Positions 1 to 6,005 of a stretch of DNA of 7,401 nt are shown here, in pieces. Numbering within the stretch: position 1 is the first letter of the stretch; each line of letters opens with the position of its first letter. The DNA is from an uncultured Bacilli bacterium. Lineage in GTDB: Bacteria > Bacillota_I > Bacilli_A > RF39 > UBA660. The stretch lies in the NCBI GenBank assembly GCA_951800155.1, contig CATOJL010000068.1, forward strand, positions 1 through 7,401, in the 5' to 3' direction. Position numbers and translations under genes: made by a program. The notes beneath the pieces are model-generated. The model made no database searches and was not told the origin of the DNA. It saw nothing but the letters and a program-made list of their open reading frames with translations.

Positions 1-2
1 CT

Positions 3-56
3 GATTTAATCCTAAAGTTGCAGGAAGTCTGCAACTCCTCCTACCGTGCTTTGTAG
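3..56 (+). other. Possible 3' tail of an off-window gene (17 codons to a TAG stop)
   Basis: Frame 3 is open from the window edge to a TAG at 54-56 and reads DLILKLQEVCNSSYRAL. The segment is less AT-rich than its surroundings and contains the 16-36 hairpin. It could be the end of a coding region upstream of the window, or structured non-coding DNA that happens to be open. Seventeen codons are too few to assign a family. Confidence 0.25.
16..36. repeat. Perfect 8-bp inverted repeat / hairpin
   Basis: AGTTGCAG (16-23) and CTGCAACT (29-36) are perfectly complementary around a 5-nt loop, GAAGT. No T-run follows, so it is not an intrinsic terminator. A second short hairpin, CATAC-CTAT-GTATG, lies at 112-125. 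Together they mark the window start as a structured stretch, such as the end of a mobile element or an RNA 3' region. That reading is inference. Confidence 0.6.
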
Positions 57-157
57 TACACACTCTTTCAGGCTGTATATTATATAGAAAAATAAATTTA
101 GTTCAAGTTTTCATACCTATGTATGCCCTGAACGAAGTGAAAGGAATGAAGCTTAAA

Positions 158-577
158 ATGGATAATGAAATTACATACTACTTATTATTAAGGGGTGTAT
201 CTGTTGCTGATATAAAAAAGTTAAACAGTGATTTGGCGAAAATACAACCGAAAGAAGACAATATTTTTGATATAGATTTTCAAAAGCAAATTCTTTTTAA
301 CTCAGCATTTCTAGAATCAAGTCAATTATGTAGTTTGGTGAATGAAATGAACCGTGGAGATTACGTTATGGTTGATCGAATTTTAGGTCAAGATTGCGAT
401 AAAACATTTACGCCAGAGGAAATAATAGAAGCATTTAATTTTTCAGATAGTGATGTTAGAGACAACAACATAAAAGCGCTTTATATTCTAGCGTCTAAAA
501 AAGTACAACAAAAATGCATATATAAGAAATTTAAAAAACGTTTAGCTGAAAATTTAGAACCTGTAAAGATAAAATAA
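158..577 (+). CDS. Orphan hypothetical protein, 139 aa
   Basis: I do not recognise this protein. The frame is open from ATG 119, but I prefer ATG 158. AAGGA (141-145) lies 12 nt upstream of 158, no Shine-Dalgarno precedes 119, and the 112-125 hairpin covers ATG 119. The protein begins MDNEITYYLLLRGVSVADI, is rich in Asp, Glu and Lys, and ends in a basic tail (KKFKKRLAENLEPVKIK). It has no signal peptide, membrane helix, or metal or nucleotide motif that I can see, so it is probably cytosolic and mainly helical. It is the only larger gene on the + strand here and converges on the HerA gene, with an RNA unit between. No convincing promoter was found in 57-157. Codon use is AT-rich like its neighbours. 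A start at 119 would add 13 residues. Confidence 0.6.
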   Translation: MDNEITYYLLLRGVSVADIKKLNSDLAKIQPKEDNIFDIDFQKQILFNSAFLESSQLCSLVNEMNRGDYVMVDRILGQDCDKTFTPEEIIEAFNFSDSDVRDNNIKALYILASKKVQQKCIYKKFKKRLAENLEPVKIK

Positions 578-582
578 GTAAC

Positions 583-611
583 TTGCATAAAATTAAAAAA
601 TCTAGTATAAT
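583..611 (+). promoter_or_regulatory. Sigma-A promoter of the 618-739 RNA
   Basis: TTGCAT (583-588) and a perfect TATAAT (606-611) are separated by exactly 17 nt, the optimal spacing for the housekeeping sigma factor. The predicted start point is about 617-619. It begins six nt after the stop codon of the preceding gene and points away from it, so it drives a separate short transcript. Confidence 0.75.
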
Positions 612-617
612 GTATAT

Positions 618-739
618 AGATGGAAGAAATTCCATACAATAAAAAAGAGATACGTAGAACTTTGGTTGGTTAAGCGTTGTCTCTAATCATAATTGATAAA
701 GAAAACGCTATGACAAAATTGCCAAGCGTTTTCTTTTTT
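618..739 (+). ncRNA. Putative small RNA or orphan attenuator/riboswitch-like leader, about 120 nt
   Basis: The unit is bounded by a canonical promoter and an intrinsic terminator. Stem 1 is ATGGAA (620-625) with TTCCAT (630-635), capped by a GAAA tetraloop of the GNRA class. Stem 2 pairs AGAGA (646-650) with TCTCT (680-684) and ACG (652-654) with CGT (675-677). A small hairpin, ATCA-TAAT-TGAT, lies at 686-697. Stem 3 is the 11-bp terminator. AGCGTT (673-678) can also pair with AACGCT (704-709), which would break both stem 2 and the terminator: the layout of an attenuator. A 17-codon frame (620-673, MEEIPYNKKEIRRTLVG) fits inside but lacks room for a ribosome binding site. No gene follows on this strand, so it is either a stand-alone sRNA or a leader that has lost its gene. 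I cannot match it to a known RNA family. Confidence 0.55.
698..739 (+). terminator. Strong intrinsic terminator with 11-bp stem
   Basis: AAAGAAAACGC (698-708) pairs perfectly with GCGTTTTCTTT (726-736). The U-run at 734-739 overlaps the end of the stem. The 17-nt loop can form a short inner CAA/TTG pairing. Its 5' arm overlaps the AACGCT that can pair upstream at 673-678, so termination could be conditional. Confidence 0.85.
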
Positions 740-826
740 AGTCTTTATTTTTGAGTCTTAGGTCTAAAAGTAAAATTAGGAACAAGAACATAACTAAATA
801 TTCCATAAATCCACATACATACCCAT

Positions 827-850
827 CACTTCTGTTTAGAAGTGCTTTTT
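827..850 (+). terminator. Second + strand intrinsic terminator
   Basis: CACTTCT (827-833) pairs with AGAAGTG (838-844) around the loop GTTT, followed by CTTTTT (845-850). Read on the - strand, no U-run follows, so it does not look like the terminator of the HerA gene that ends at 910. Between 740 and 826 I see no gene on either strand. It may be a back-up terminator protecting the convergent HerA gene from read-through. Confidence 0.7.
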
Positions 851-909
851 AACATACATTTTTTCTTTCATTTCTAACTAAAAGAACATATTTCAACAAT
901 ATCATTTGT

Positions 910-2682
910 TTACTTCTTTCGAACAAACCAATTGGCTCGAATATCACAACTACTACTTGATGGTGCCGGATCTGGTAAATCAAGTGAAATAATAACAGGA
1001 ACTTTAAACGCAGAACCAAAAGCAACACAATTTCCGGGCTGTAATATTTTTATTTTCTTAATAGTTTCATTCGTAATATTTGGAACAATTTCTCTTACAT
1101 ATTCAATATCTTTTGGATGTAGCATTCTAAAAATCAAAAAATTGGAGCATTGTGATAAAGAAGTTTCTGATAATTCAGATGGTCTTTGTGAAATTAAACC
1201 AAGTAAAACACCATATTTTCTCCCTTCTTTCGTTATTCTTTCAAAAATATTATATCCAAGTAAAAAATTATCATTATCGTTTTGTACATAACGATGGGCT
1301 TCCTCTAAGATAATATGAAATGGCATACTAGCACGAACAGGTAAGGCTTTTGCATAATCAAATAATAACTTAGAATATATTTTTGTAATATTTTTTGCTA
1401 AGCGGTCATCAATGTAATTAATATTGAAATTAATAATTTGCGCTTTAAAGCCTTCTTTTGTCATTAATAGTAAATGGATATAGTCATCTCTTGTGATATA
1501 TTCAGGATAATCAAAATAGATGCTTTCATCCCCACTCGCTAGAGAATGAATACGAACCTTTAAAACATTTGCTTCATCATAAATTTTATCACTTTTTAAA
1601 ACACCTTCTGAGATTAAAGCAAAATCAAAAGCATCTTTTAAATCATTTAAACTATATTTAAAAGAACCATCGGGTAATGTAAGTACGTAATCTTCTGTTA
1701 AAAAAGAAGACATAAAATTCATAATCAATTCCATTTCTCTAATTTTTCCTGTTGCATCAATATTCATACAATGTTTTAGTGGTCTTGTATATCCAGGTTG
1801 TTCAATTAATGTTTCTAAGTTTAATTCACTTGTATTATAGTAAGATAAAACGGAAAAAACTTGATCACGAATTGCGGTAGAAGATCTCCCACTTGATAAT
1901 ATATCAAGCAATGCTCTAGCAATAATGTCATTCTTACTTTTAATAACTAACTTTTCCTCCTGTGCGAAAATAGTAACGAGTTTTAAAGCTTTTTCAATAA
2001 TCTGTATTTGCGAATGCTTCTCTGCTCCTAATAAAAGTGCAACATCATCAACCCCTAATAGCCATAAAGGAATACGTAATAATTCAGCTTCTTCATCTTC
2101 TGTATTTGTTGTATATGCCTTAAAATGAATTTCAGGAACTTTTTTATTTAATCCCGCAAAAGCTGTATGGTATTCTCCATAAGCATCAAACATAAAAATA
2201 CTTGCTTTGTAAGGAAGAGGATTTTCCTTAGAAAAAAGGTTTTGTAAAGTACGAGCAATTCCACAAGATTTTCCTGTTCCTGTGGAACCAAAAATGGCAA
2301 AATGCTCACTAAAAAACTTATTAATATTTACGCTAACTTCTAAATTTTTATAAATTGGACTTTTTCCTAAATATAAATCTCTTGTATCATCATAACTCGC
2401 TACACTAATAATATTCTTAACTAAAAACTCTGGGACAAGATCTACTAAAGAGGAAAAGCCCGGTTTAGCAATGACACCAAAAATAAAAGTAGAATCACGC
2501 ATCTCTCCTACTAAATTAATAGAAGCAATCCCTTCTTTGATATTTACAATTTCTCCAATTACATTTTTATCATCTGTTTTAAGGGAAACATAGTGATGAA
2601 TTAAATCTTTATTTTCTAATACTTCCTTATTTACTTTTACATAAATGATATTTTCTTCTACTCCAATAACTTTTCCTAACAT
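910..2682 (-). CDS. herA: HerA/DUF87-family hexameric DNA-translocating ATPase with N-terminal HAS barrel
   Basis: This is a 590-aa FtsK/HerA-superfamily ATPase. Family members form hexameric rings that pump double-stranded DNA, usually with the nuclease NurA in end resection or with other effectors in phage defence. Residues 1 to about 75 are beta-rich and fit the HAS-barrel domain. Walker A is GSTGTGKS (132-139). An acidic Walker B strand, IILEEAH, is at 457-463. GRKYG (487-491) lies where the family carries its arginine finger, and SQRPSELS (498-505) fits the sensor segment. All key residues are intact and the length is normal for the family. It starts at ATG 2682 with GAGGAGG 5 nt upstream and has its own promoter (2709-2737). 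No NurA, Mre11/Rad50, SIR2 or other nuclease gene is adjacent. The tail carries an unusual Pro/Ser stretch, DPAPSSSSCD. The family call is firm. Whether it acts in repair or defence cannot be told from this window. Confidence 0.9.
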   Translation of the reverse strand: MLGKVIGVEENIIYVKVNKEVLENKDLIHHYVSLKTDDKNVIGEIVNIKEGIASINLVGEMRDSTFIFGVIAKPGFSSLVDLVPEFLVKNIISVASYDDTRDLYLGKSPIYKNLEVSVNINKFFSEHFAIFGSTGTGKSCGIARTLQNLFSKENPLPYKASIFMFDAYGEYHTAFAGLNKKVPEIHFKAYTTNTEDEEAELLRIPLWLLGVDDVALLLGAEKHSQIQIIEKALKLVTIFAQEEKLVIKSKNDIIARALLDILSSGRSSTAIRDQVFSVLSYYNTSELNLETLIEQPGYTRPLKHCMNIDATGKIREMELIMNFMSSFLTEDYVLTLPDGSFKYSLNDLKDAFDFALISEGVLKSDKIYDEANVLKVRIHSLASGDESIYFDYPEYITRDDYIHLLLMTKEGFKAQIINFNINYIDDRLAKNITKIYSKLLFDYAKALPVRASMPFHIILEEAHRYVQNDNDNFLLGYNIFERITKEGRKYGVLLGLISQRPSELSETSLSQCSNFLIFRMLHPKDIEYVREIVPNITNETIKKIKILQPGNCVAFGSAFKVPVIISLDLPDPAPSSSSCDIRANWFVRKK

Positions 2683-2708
2683 AAAATCCTCCTCTATTCT
2701 TCCTCATT

Positions 2709-2737
2709 ATTATACAGGAATTCCTTCTAAGTTTAAA
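2709..2737 (-). promoter_or_regulatory. Promoter of the HerA gene with palindrome in the spacer
   Basis: On the - strand TTTAAA (2737-2732, four of six matches to TTGACA) and a perfect TATAAT (2714-2709) are 17 nt apart. The 10-bp palindrome AGGAATTCCT (2716-2725) fills much of the spacer, a position where a dimeric regulator could block RNA polymerase. The predicted start is about 2702, giving a short leader that includes the GAGGAGG at 2688-2694. Confidence 0.6.
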
Positions 2738-2748
2738 GTTTTTTAACT

Positions 2749-2778
2749 AAAAAAAGAAGTCCTTTACAACCCTTTTTT
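2749..2778 (-). terminator. Weak AT-rich terminator candidate after the dockerin fragment
   Basis: On the - strand AAAAAAG (2778-2772) can pair with CTTTTTT within 2756-2749 around a 15-nt loop. It overlaps the TAA of the dockerin frame and lies just before the HerA promoter, where a terminator would be expected. The stem has only one G-C pair, so it would be inefficient. Confidence 0.3.
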
Positions 2779-3388
2779 AATCTAAACTATGTATCTTCTT
2801 TTTCGCATATTGATATAGCTTTGCTACATCTGCAATATCTACAGTATCTCCACTCCCTGCCACATTGGCGGCTTTTACATAAAGAGGATCCATTTGTTTT
2901 CTTTTTTTATAATGTTGGTATGCTTTCGCCACATCAGCTATATTCACATCGCCAGAACCTGTAACATCTCCTAAAATAAAAATCGTATATTCCTCTTCTA
3001 CAGCTGTTGACTTTAAAGTTAGAGTCGTTCCTGTTCCTATATAATCATCATCCCCTAGTATATTTCCTTGCTGGTTCCTATAAAGAACCGTGATATGATT
3101 TGGTACAAAAGGAGATAAAAGATTTTTTATATTTTTAGAAGGTGTTTTTAAGGAAACCAATTGATTATTAAACTGATCGATTATATATTTTTCATCATTC
3201 CAATAACTATGGAAGAGATTGCCAAAAGAAATGTTAGTCCAACGATTTTCCCTTCGTTCCGACAAAGAAAAACTACCATGTAACATTTTGAAAAGAATGT
3301 TTTCATCTACCTCTACCTGTTTAAGCTGTAAAGCATCCGTAATATCTATATAAGAAGCATTATTTCCCTTAAAATAAGAAAGTTTCAA
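2777..3388 (-). CDS. Dockerin-bearing C-terminal fragment of the broken gene
   Basis: This is the longest surviving piece (203 codons from a TTG at 3388, which has no ribosome binding site and is unlikely to be a real start). LRR-like sequence opens it (LSYFKGNNASYIDI). An all-beta, Ig-like linker region (about residues 98-137) precedes two dockerin calcium-binding repeats. DVTGSGDVNIAD (141-152) and NVAGSGDTVDIAD (175-187) are each followed by a helix, VAKAYQHYK and VAKLYQYAK. The dockerin itself looks intact, with the Asp/Ser/Asp loop ligands present, so decay is probably recent. A cohesin partner is not in the window. Confidence 0.5.
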   Translation of the reverse strand: MKLSYFKGNNASYIDITDALQLKQVEVDENILFKMLHGSFSLSERRENRWTNISFGNLFHSYWNDEKYIIDQFNNQLVSLKTPSKNIKNLLSPFVPNHITVLYRNQQGNILGDDDYIGTGTTLTLKSTAVEEEYTIFILGDVTGSGDVNIADVAKAYQHYKKRKQMDPLYVKAANVAGSGDTVDIADVAKLYQYAKKKIHSLD

Positions 3389-3605
3389 TTGAGTTTGATA
3401 AAGTCACATCACTATGTATAGCATTATTTTCTAAATTGACATATACCAAATTAGGAAATCGCTGCAAGTTTTTCACAATTCTATCCCCATTTCCTCCTGT
3501 TTGAATACTTCTTGCATTTGGACAATCTATCCGAGTTACACGTTGCGCATTTTTTTCTATAAATTGTAATCCATAATGTTCCAGATTTATAAGATATTGC
3601 GCATC

Positions 3606-3854
3606 TCAATCCCCTCTACCTTCTTGTAGACAACAATCTTTCTCTGCTTGTACTGTAGCCTTTGCTCTATTATAAATATTTTCAAAACTCTCAAAAACAT
3701 GCAAACATTGATTTGCCACCGTTTCATTAATAAAAAAATCATTATATTTGAAATTCAATTCATTACGAATTTCTAATTCTTCTTGCGTATCTGCTAAAAC
3801 AACATATGGCATACACAATGATAAAAATAAGATAAATCCTCCTAGCTTCCTCAT
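3606..3854 (-). CDS. Signal-peptide N-terminal fragment of the broken LRR-dockerin gene
   Basis: The piece reads 82 codons from ATG 3854. GTG 3863 is also in frame but lies inside the AGGGAG that serves ATG 3854. MRKLGGFILFLSLCMPYVVLA is a typical Sec signal peptide (basic n-region, hydrophobic core, VLA cleavage site before DT). About 60 mature residues follow, ending in QEGRGD at the TGA. Alone it would be a small exported remnant of no evident function. Confidence 0.5.
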   Translation of the reverse strand: MRKLGGFILFLSLCMPYVVLADTQEELEIRNELNFKYNDFFINETVANQCLHVFESFENIYNRAKATVQAEKDCCLQEGRGD

Positions 3855-3866
3855 AACTCTCACTCC

Positions 3867-4865
3867 CTATAAAAAACTTTTTCTTGTATACACATCAACA
3901 CCTTTTAATGTATACAGTTTAATAGTCGCTTTTTTCATCACCTTAATAAACCCTAAACCCTCTATCACAATATCTTCCTTTTCCTCAATCATAAATGTGT
4001 AAGCCTCTAAATTCTTCAATTTATCATTATCCTTATAAAAACGAACAATAGGTAAATTATTTGAAATATAAAAAACAATATTATTATCTTCTTCGACTTC
4101 TAGCCTCACCAATTGATCAATTAAAAAAATTTGATCCGATTTTACTTGAAATATAGTTGGTTTCAATTCTGTCTTAGGAACAATATTTCGAAGTGTTTCT
4201 GCATCTACTTTATCCACAATACTATTTGAAATAAGTAGTCCAGGCGTATCAACAAATGTTAGTTCTTCACTTATTGGTATTTCAATCATATCTAGGGTTG
4301 TAGAAGGTAAAATAGACGTTGTAATCTGTCTTTTGTGATTGGAATAATTATAAATGATCTTATTCATTAAAGTTGATTTTCCAGCATTTGTAATTCCTAC
4401 TACATAGACACGATCTGATTTTTTATATTGAAAAACAAGCTCCATCAATTCATCTAAATGATAGTTCGTTTTACTACTTACAATAATTTTATCTAAAATA
4501 GAAAAGGGAAGTGTATCAAAATATTGCAATAATTTTTCTTCATAAATCCTTTTTGGAAGCAAATCTCTTTTTGTCAAAACTAAAAGAACATCATTATGAA
4601 TATATTGTCCTAACTGCTCCAATTCACCAATATTTAATAAGTCAACTAATAGTAAAACTAAATCTTTACTCTTATCAATTTTCTTAAATATTTTTGAAAA
4701 ATCTTTATTTGTTCGATCAACAACTTTATACTCATTATAATTTTGAATACGAAAGCATCTTTCACATAATTCTGATTTATCTATAAGTTCACTTCGAATA
4801 TAGCCTTCCTTATCCATGTCTTTTGTCTGCAACATGAGTCCACAACCAACACACTTTTTATTCAT
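3867..4865 (-). CDS. yqeH: YqeH, circularly permuted GTPase for 30S ribosome assembly
   Basis: YqeH binds GTP and helps mature the small ribosomal subunit; its loss in Bacillus disturbs 16S rRNA and 30S formation. The 332-aa protein begins with a zinc knuckle, cysteines 5, 8, 34 and 37. The G motifs then occur in permuted order, the hallmark of this family: G4 TKRD (98-101), G5 SSK (130-132), G1 GITNAGKS (157-164), a G2-like PSTT (187-190) and G3 DTPG (206-209). The C-terminal third fits the RNA-binding TRAP-like domain. The protein is somewhat shorter than the roughly 366-aa Bacillus protein. It starts at ATG 4865 with AAGGAG upstream and overlaps the end of yqeG by 8 bp, so translation is probably coupled. 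All catalytic motifs are intact. In Bacillus aroE, yqeI and nadD follow; here a broken exported-protein gene does. Confidence 0.95.
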   Translation of the reverse strand: MNKKCVGCGLMLQTKDMDKEGYIRSELIDKSELCERCFRIQNYNEYKVVDRTNKDFSKIFKKIDKSKDLVLLLVDLLNIGELEQLGQYIHNDVLLVLTKRDLLPKRIYEEKLLQYFDTLPFSILDKIIVSSKTNYHLDELMELVFQYKKSDRVYVVGITNAGKSTLMNKIIYNYSNHKRQITTSILPSTTLDMIEIPISEELTFVDTPGLLISNSIVDKVDAETLRNIVPKTELKPTIFQVKSDQIFLIDQLVRLEVEEDNNIVFYISNNLPIVRFYKDNDKLKNLEAYTFMIEEKEDIVIEGLGFIKVMKKATIKLYTLKGVDVYTRKSFL

Positions 4866-5376
4866 AGTATCTCTCCTTAAAAAATAAACCTTTAGCGCCC
4901 ATTTTCTTAAATATCTTTTTCTCTCTTTTGCGATTTATCCTTGAAAAAAAGTTTTCTTCTTCTGATAAAGGGCAAAGTAAAATGGTTGTAATCCCTACCC
5001 GATTCCCGCCTTTTATATCTGTTAACAGTTGATCTCCTATAATCGCAACCTCACATGGTTCTATTTTGTATTCTTTAAATAATTTTAGAAATTTTCTCTT
5101 GCATGGTTTAAAAGCAGAAGAAACGTAAGGCACCGAAATTGTTTCGCTAATCTGCTTCACACGATGCTTTGAACCATTGGAAAACAGCAAGATCTGAAAA
5201 CTGTTTTTTAAATCCTCTATCGTTTTTCTTACCTCTACATCTATACATGGTTCCTTATACTTTAACACTGTATTATCCATATCTATTAGAAGTAACTTAA
5301 TCCCATTCTCTTTTAAACGCTCAAAATTAATATCACTCATTTTATTCTTATATATATCTGGTCTTAGCTTCTCCAT
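4858..5376 (-). CDS. yqeG: YqeG, HAD-family (subclass IIIA) phosphatase, probable phosphatidylglycerophosphatase
   Basis: This is a 172-aa haloacid-dehalogenase phosphatase of the YqeG/Gep4 family. The related yeast Gep4 removes phosphate from phosphatidylglycerophosphate to give phosphatidylglycerol, and the same role is likely but not proven here. All four HAD motifs are present: DMDNT (32-36; D32 nucleophile, D34 acid/base), SNGS (66-69), K90 in FKPCKRKF, and GDQLLTD (114-120; D115 and D120 for magnesium). There is no cap domain, and the length is normal. The basic C-terminal stretch (about residues 146-172) may touch the membrane. ATG 5376 has AGGAAG 8 nt upstream; the out-of-frame ATG at 5380 is ignored. 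It is the first gene of the yqeG-yqeH unit, an order conserved in many Firmicutes. Confidence 0.93.
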   Translation of the reverse strand: MEKLRPDIYKNKMSDINFERLKENGIKLLLIDMDNTVLKYKEPCIDVEVRKTIEDLKNSFQILLFSNGSKHRVKQISETISVPYVSSAFKPCKRKFLKLFKEYKIEPCEVAIIGDQLLTDIKGGNRVGITTILLCPLSEEENFFSRINRKREKKIFKKMGAKGLFFKERYYE

Positions 5377-5399
5377 TCATAGCACTTCCTTATATTAAC

Positions 5400-5408
5400 A
5401 TTCTAACA
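5400..5408 (-). promoter_or_regulatory. Extended -10 promoter candidate for yqeGH
   Basis: On the - strand TGTTAGAAT (5408-5400) matches an extended -10 box (TGnTAnAAT). The -35 region is poor, as extended -10 promoters tolerate. The predicted start, about 5393, gives a short leader containing the AGGAAG of yqeG. Confidence 0.4.
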
Positions 5409-5533
5409 TAAAAGGTTAAGAAATGCTATACCTTGTAAAATTTCTGATTATTTACAATTTGCATAAAGAAAAAAATTCTTCAAAAATGGAAATAAAACTC
5501 TTTTCTCACTCCCATTTCTATAAAACAAGAAAG

Positions 5534-5570
5534 CTTTTAAATTAATTTTAGATAGAATTCCATTTAAAAG
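5534..5570. repeat. 9-bp perfect inverted repeat in the yqeG upstream region
   Basis: CTTTTAAAT (5534-5542) and ATTTAAAAG (5562-5570) are perfect inverted copies separated by 19 nt. They lie between the 3' end of the membrane-protein gene and the yqeG promoter. A 3'-UTR fold or a regulator site is possible. The repeat is AT-only apart from one G/C pair, so chance is also possible. The rest of 5377-5597 holds no gene I can support. Confidence 0.4.
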
Positions 5571-5597
5571 AACCATCAATAGATAGTTCAAATTTTT

Positions 5598-5963
5598 TTA
5601 TTTTCTTTTGAAACAGATTTTTTTTATACGCACTCTACAGTCTTCGACTTCTGTATACTCTTCTAAATACTGTTTTTCTTCTGTACTAAATGGAATAGTT
5701 CCAACAATGACTCCATAAATTAGAAAAAAAAGGGCCAGTACAGTATCAAAAGAATCTTGACCTAGTAAAAAGCAGGAAATACTTGCTGATAAAGCCATTC
5801 CTCCCGTTGTAAAACAAATTAACTTCTTTCTTAAAAAACTTTCCTTTTCTTCTAAGGAAAGAATCAATCTCTGGTAATACTCCTCCTGTTTCTCCTGTGG
5901 TATCTTTTTTAATTCCATCCATTTATTTAATAATTGAAATGCCTTCTGAAAATCTTCTTCCAT
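5598..5963 (-). CDS. Small membrane protein with two predicted helices, unknown function
   Basis: I do not recognise the family. From ATG 5963 the product is 121 aa. An in-frame ATG at 5978 adds MTRRT, but those codons contain AGGAGG, which better serves ATG 5963 despite a tight 3-nt gap. About 45 charged, helical residues (EEDFQKAFQLLNKWMELKK and following) come first. Two hydrophobic spans lie at about 48-68 (LICFTTGGMALSASISCFLLG) and 70-90 (FDTVLALFFLIYGVIVGTIPF), joined by a short turn. A soluble, Lys/Arg-rich tail (about 30 residues, RIKKICFKRK at the end) follows. This hairpin topology with both ends cytoplasmic resembles many small Bacilli membrane proteins. It lies between yqeGH and the ysxE-like gene, separated from both by about 200 nt, so it is probably transcribed alone. 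Confidence 0.75.
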   Translation of the reverse strand: MEEDFQKAFQLLNKWMELKKIPQEKQEEYYQRLILSLEEKESFLRKKLICFTTGGMALSASISCFLLGQDSFDTVLALFFLIYGVIVGTIPFSTEEKQYLEEYTEVEDCRVRIKKICFKRK

Positions 5964-6005
5964 AGTCCTCCTAGTCATTTATTCTACACGCCTTCATTTC
6001 TTTTT

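Larger units (their letters stand above)
2777..3854 (-). pseudogene. Broken secreted LRR-dockerin protein gene (in-frame TGA plus frameshift)
   Basis: Three consecutive pieces read as one protein: an N-terminal signal peptide, a leucine-rich-repeat-like region, and a C-terminal type I dockerin. The original gene would have made a secreted protein of about 360 aa, anchored or assembled through dockerin-cohesin binding. The first piece ends at TGA 3608-3606. The same frame then continues open for 78 codons to TAA 3371-3369 (beginning DAQYLINLEHYGLQF, with the LRR-like FPNLVYVNLENNAI). The dockerin frame is offset by one base and is open from about 3398, so the frameshift lies near 3372-3398. 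The ATG at 3854 has AGGGAG 8 nt upstream and sits 12 nt after the yqeH stop, so it is transcribed with yqeGH. Reading TGA as tryptophan is unlikely, because neighbours use TGG and the gene is also frameshifted. A sequencing error could explain one lesion but less easily both. Confidence 0.75.

Noticed and set aside
620..673. A 17-codon leader peptide MEEIPYNKKEIRRTLVG
   Set aside because: The ATG is within a few nt of the predicted transcript start, with no room for a ribosome binding site, and it lies in stable stems. Kept only as a remark in the RNA entry.
751..851. A TTG-started open frame between the two + strand terminators
   Set aside because: No ribosome binding site, a rare start codon, and it runs through the second terminator hairpin.
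932..1291. Open frames on the + strand opposite the HerA gene (also 1925-2128)
   Set aside because: They are antisense to an intact, well-identified gene and their translations show no domain or proper start signal.
3606..3608. In-frame TGA read as tryptophan or selenocysteine
   Set aside because: The tryptophan codons checked in neighbouring genes are TGG, the LysM gene ends naturally at a TGA, the same gene has a separate frameshift, and I see no selenocysteine insertion hairpin just after the codon.
3748..4002. Open + strand frame opposite the yqeH 3' end and signal-peptide fragment
   Set aside because: It is antisense to yqeH and has no ribosome binding site or recognisable motif.
5448..5576. 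A 42-codon - strand frame (MVLLNGILSKINLKAFLFYR...)
   Set aside because: No ribosome binding site, no recognisable sequence, and it spans the inverted repeat in an AT-rich gap; a chance opening is more likely.
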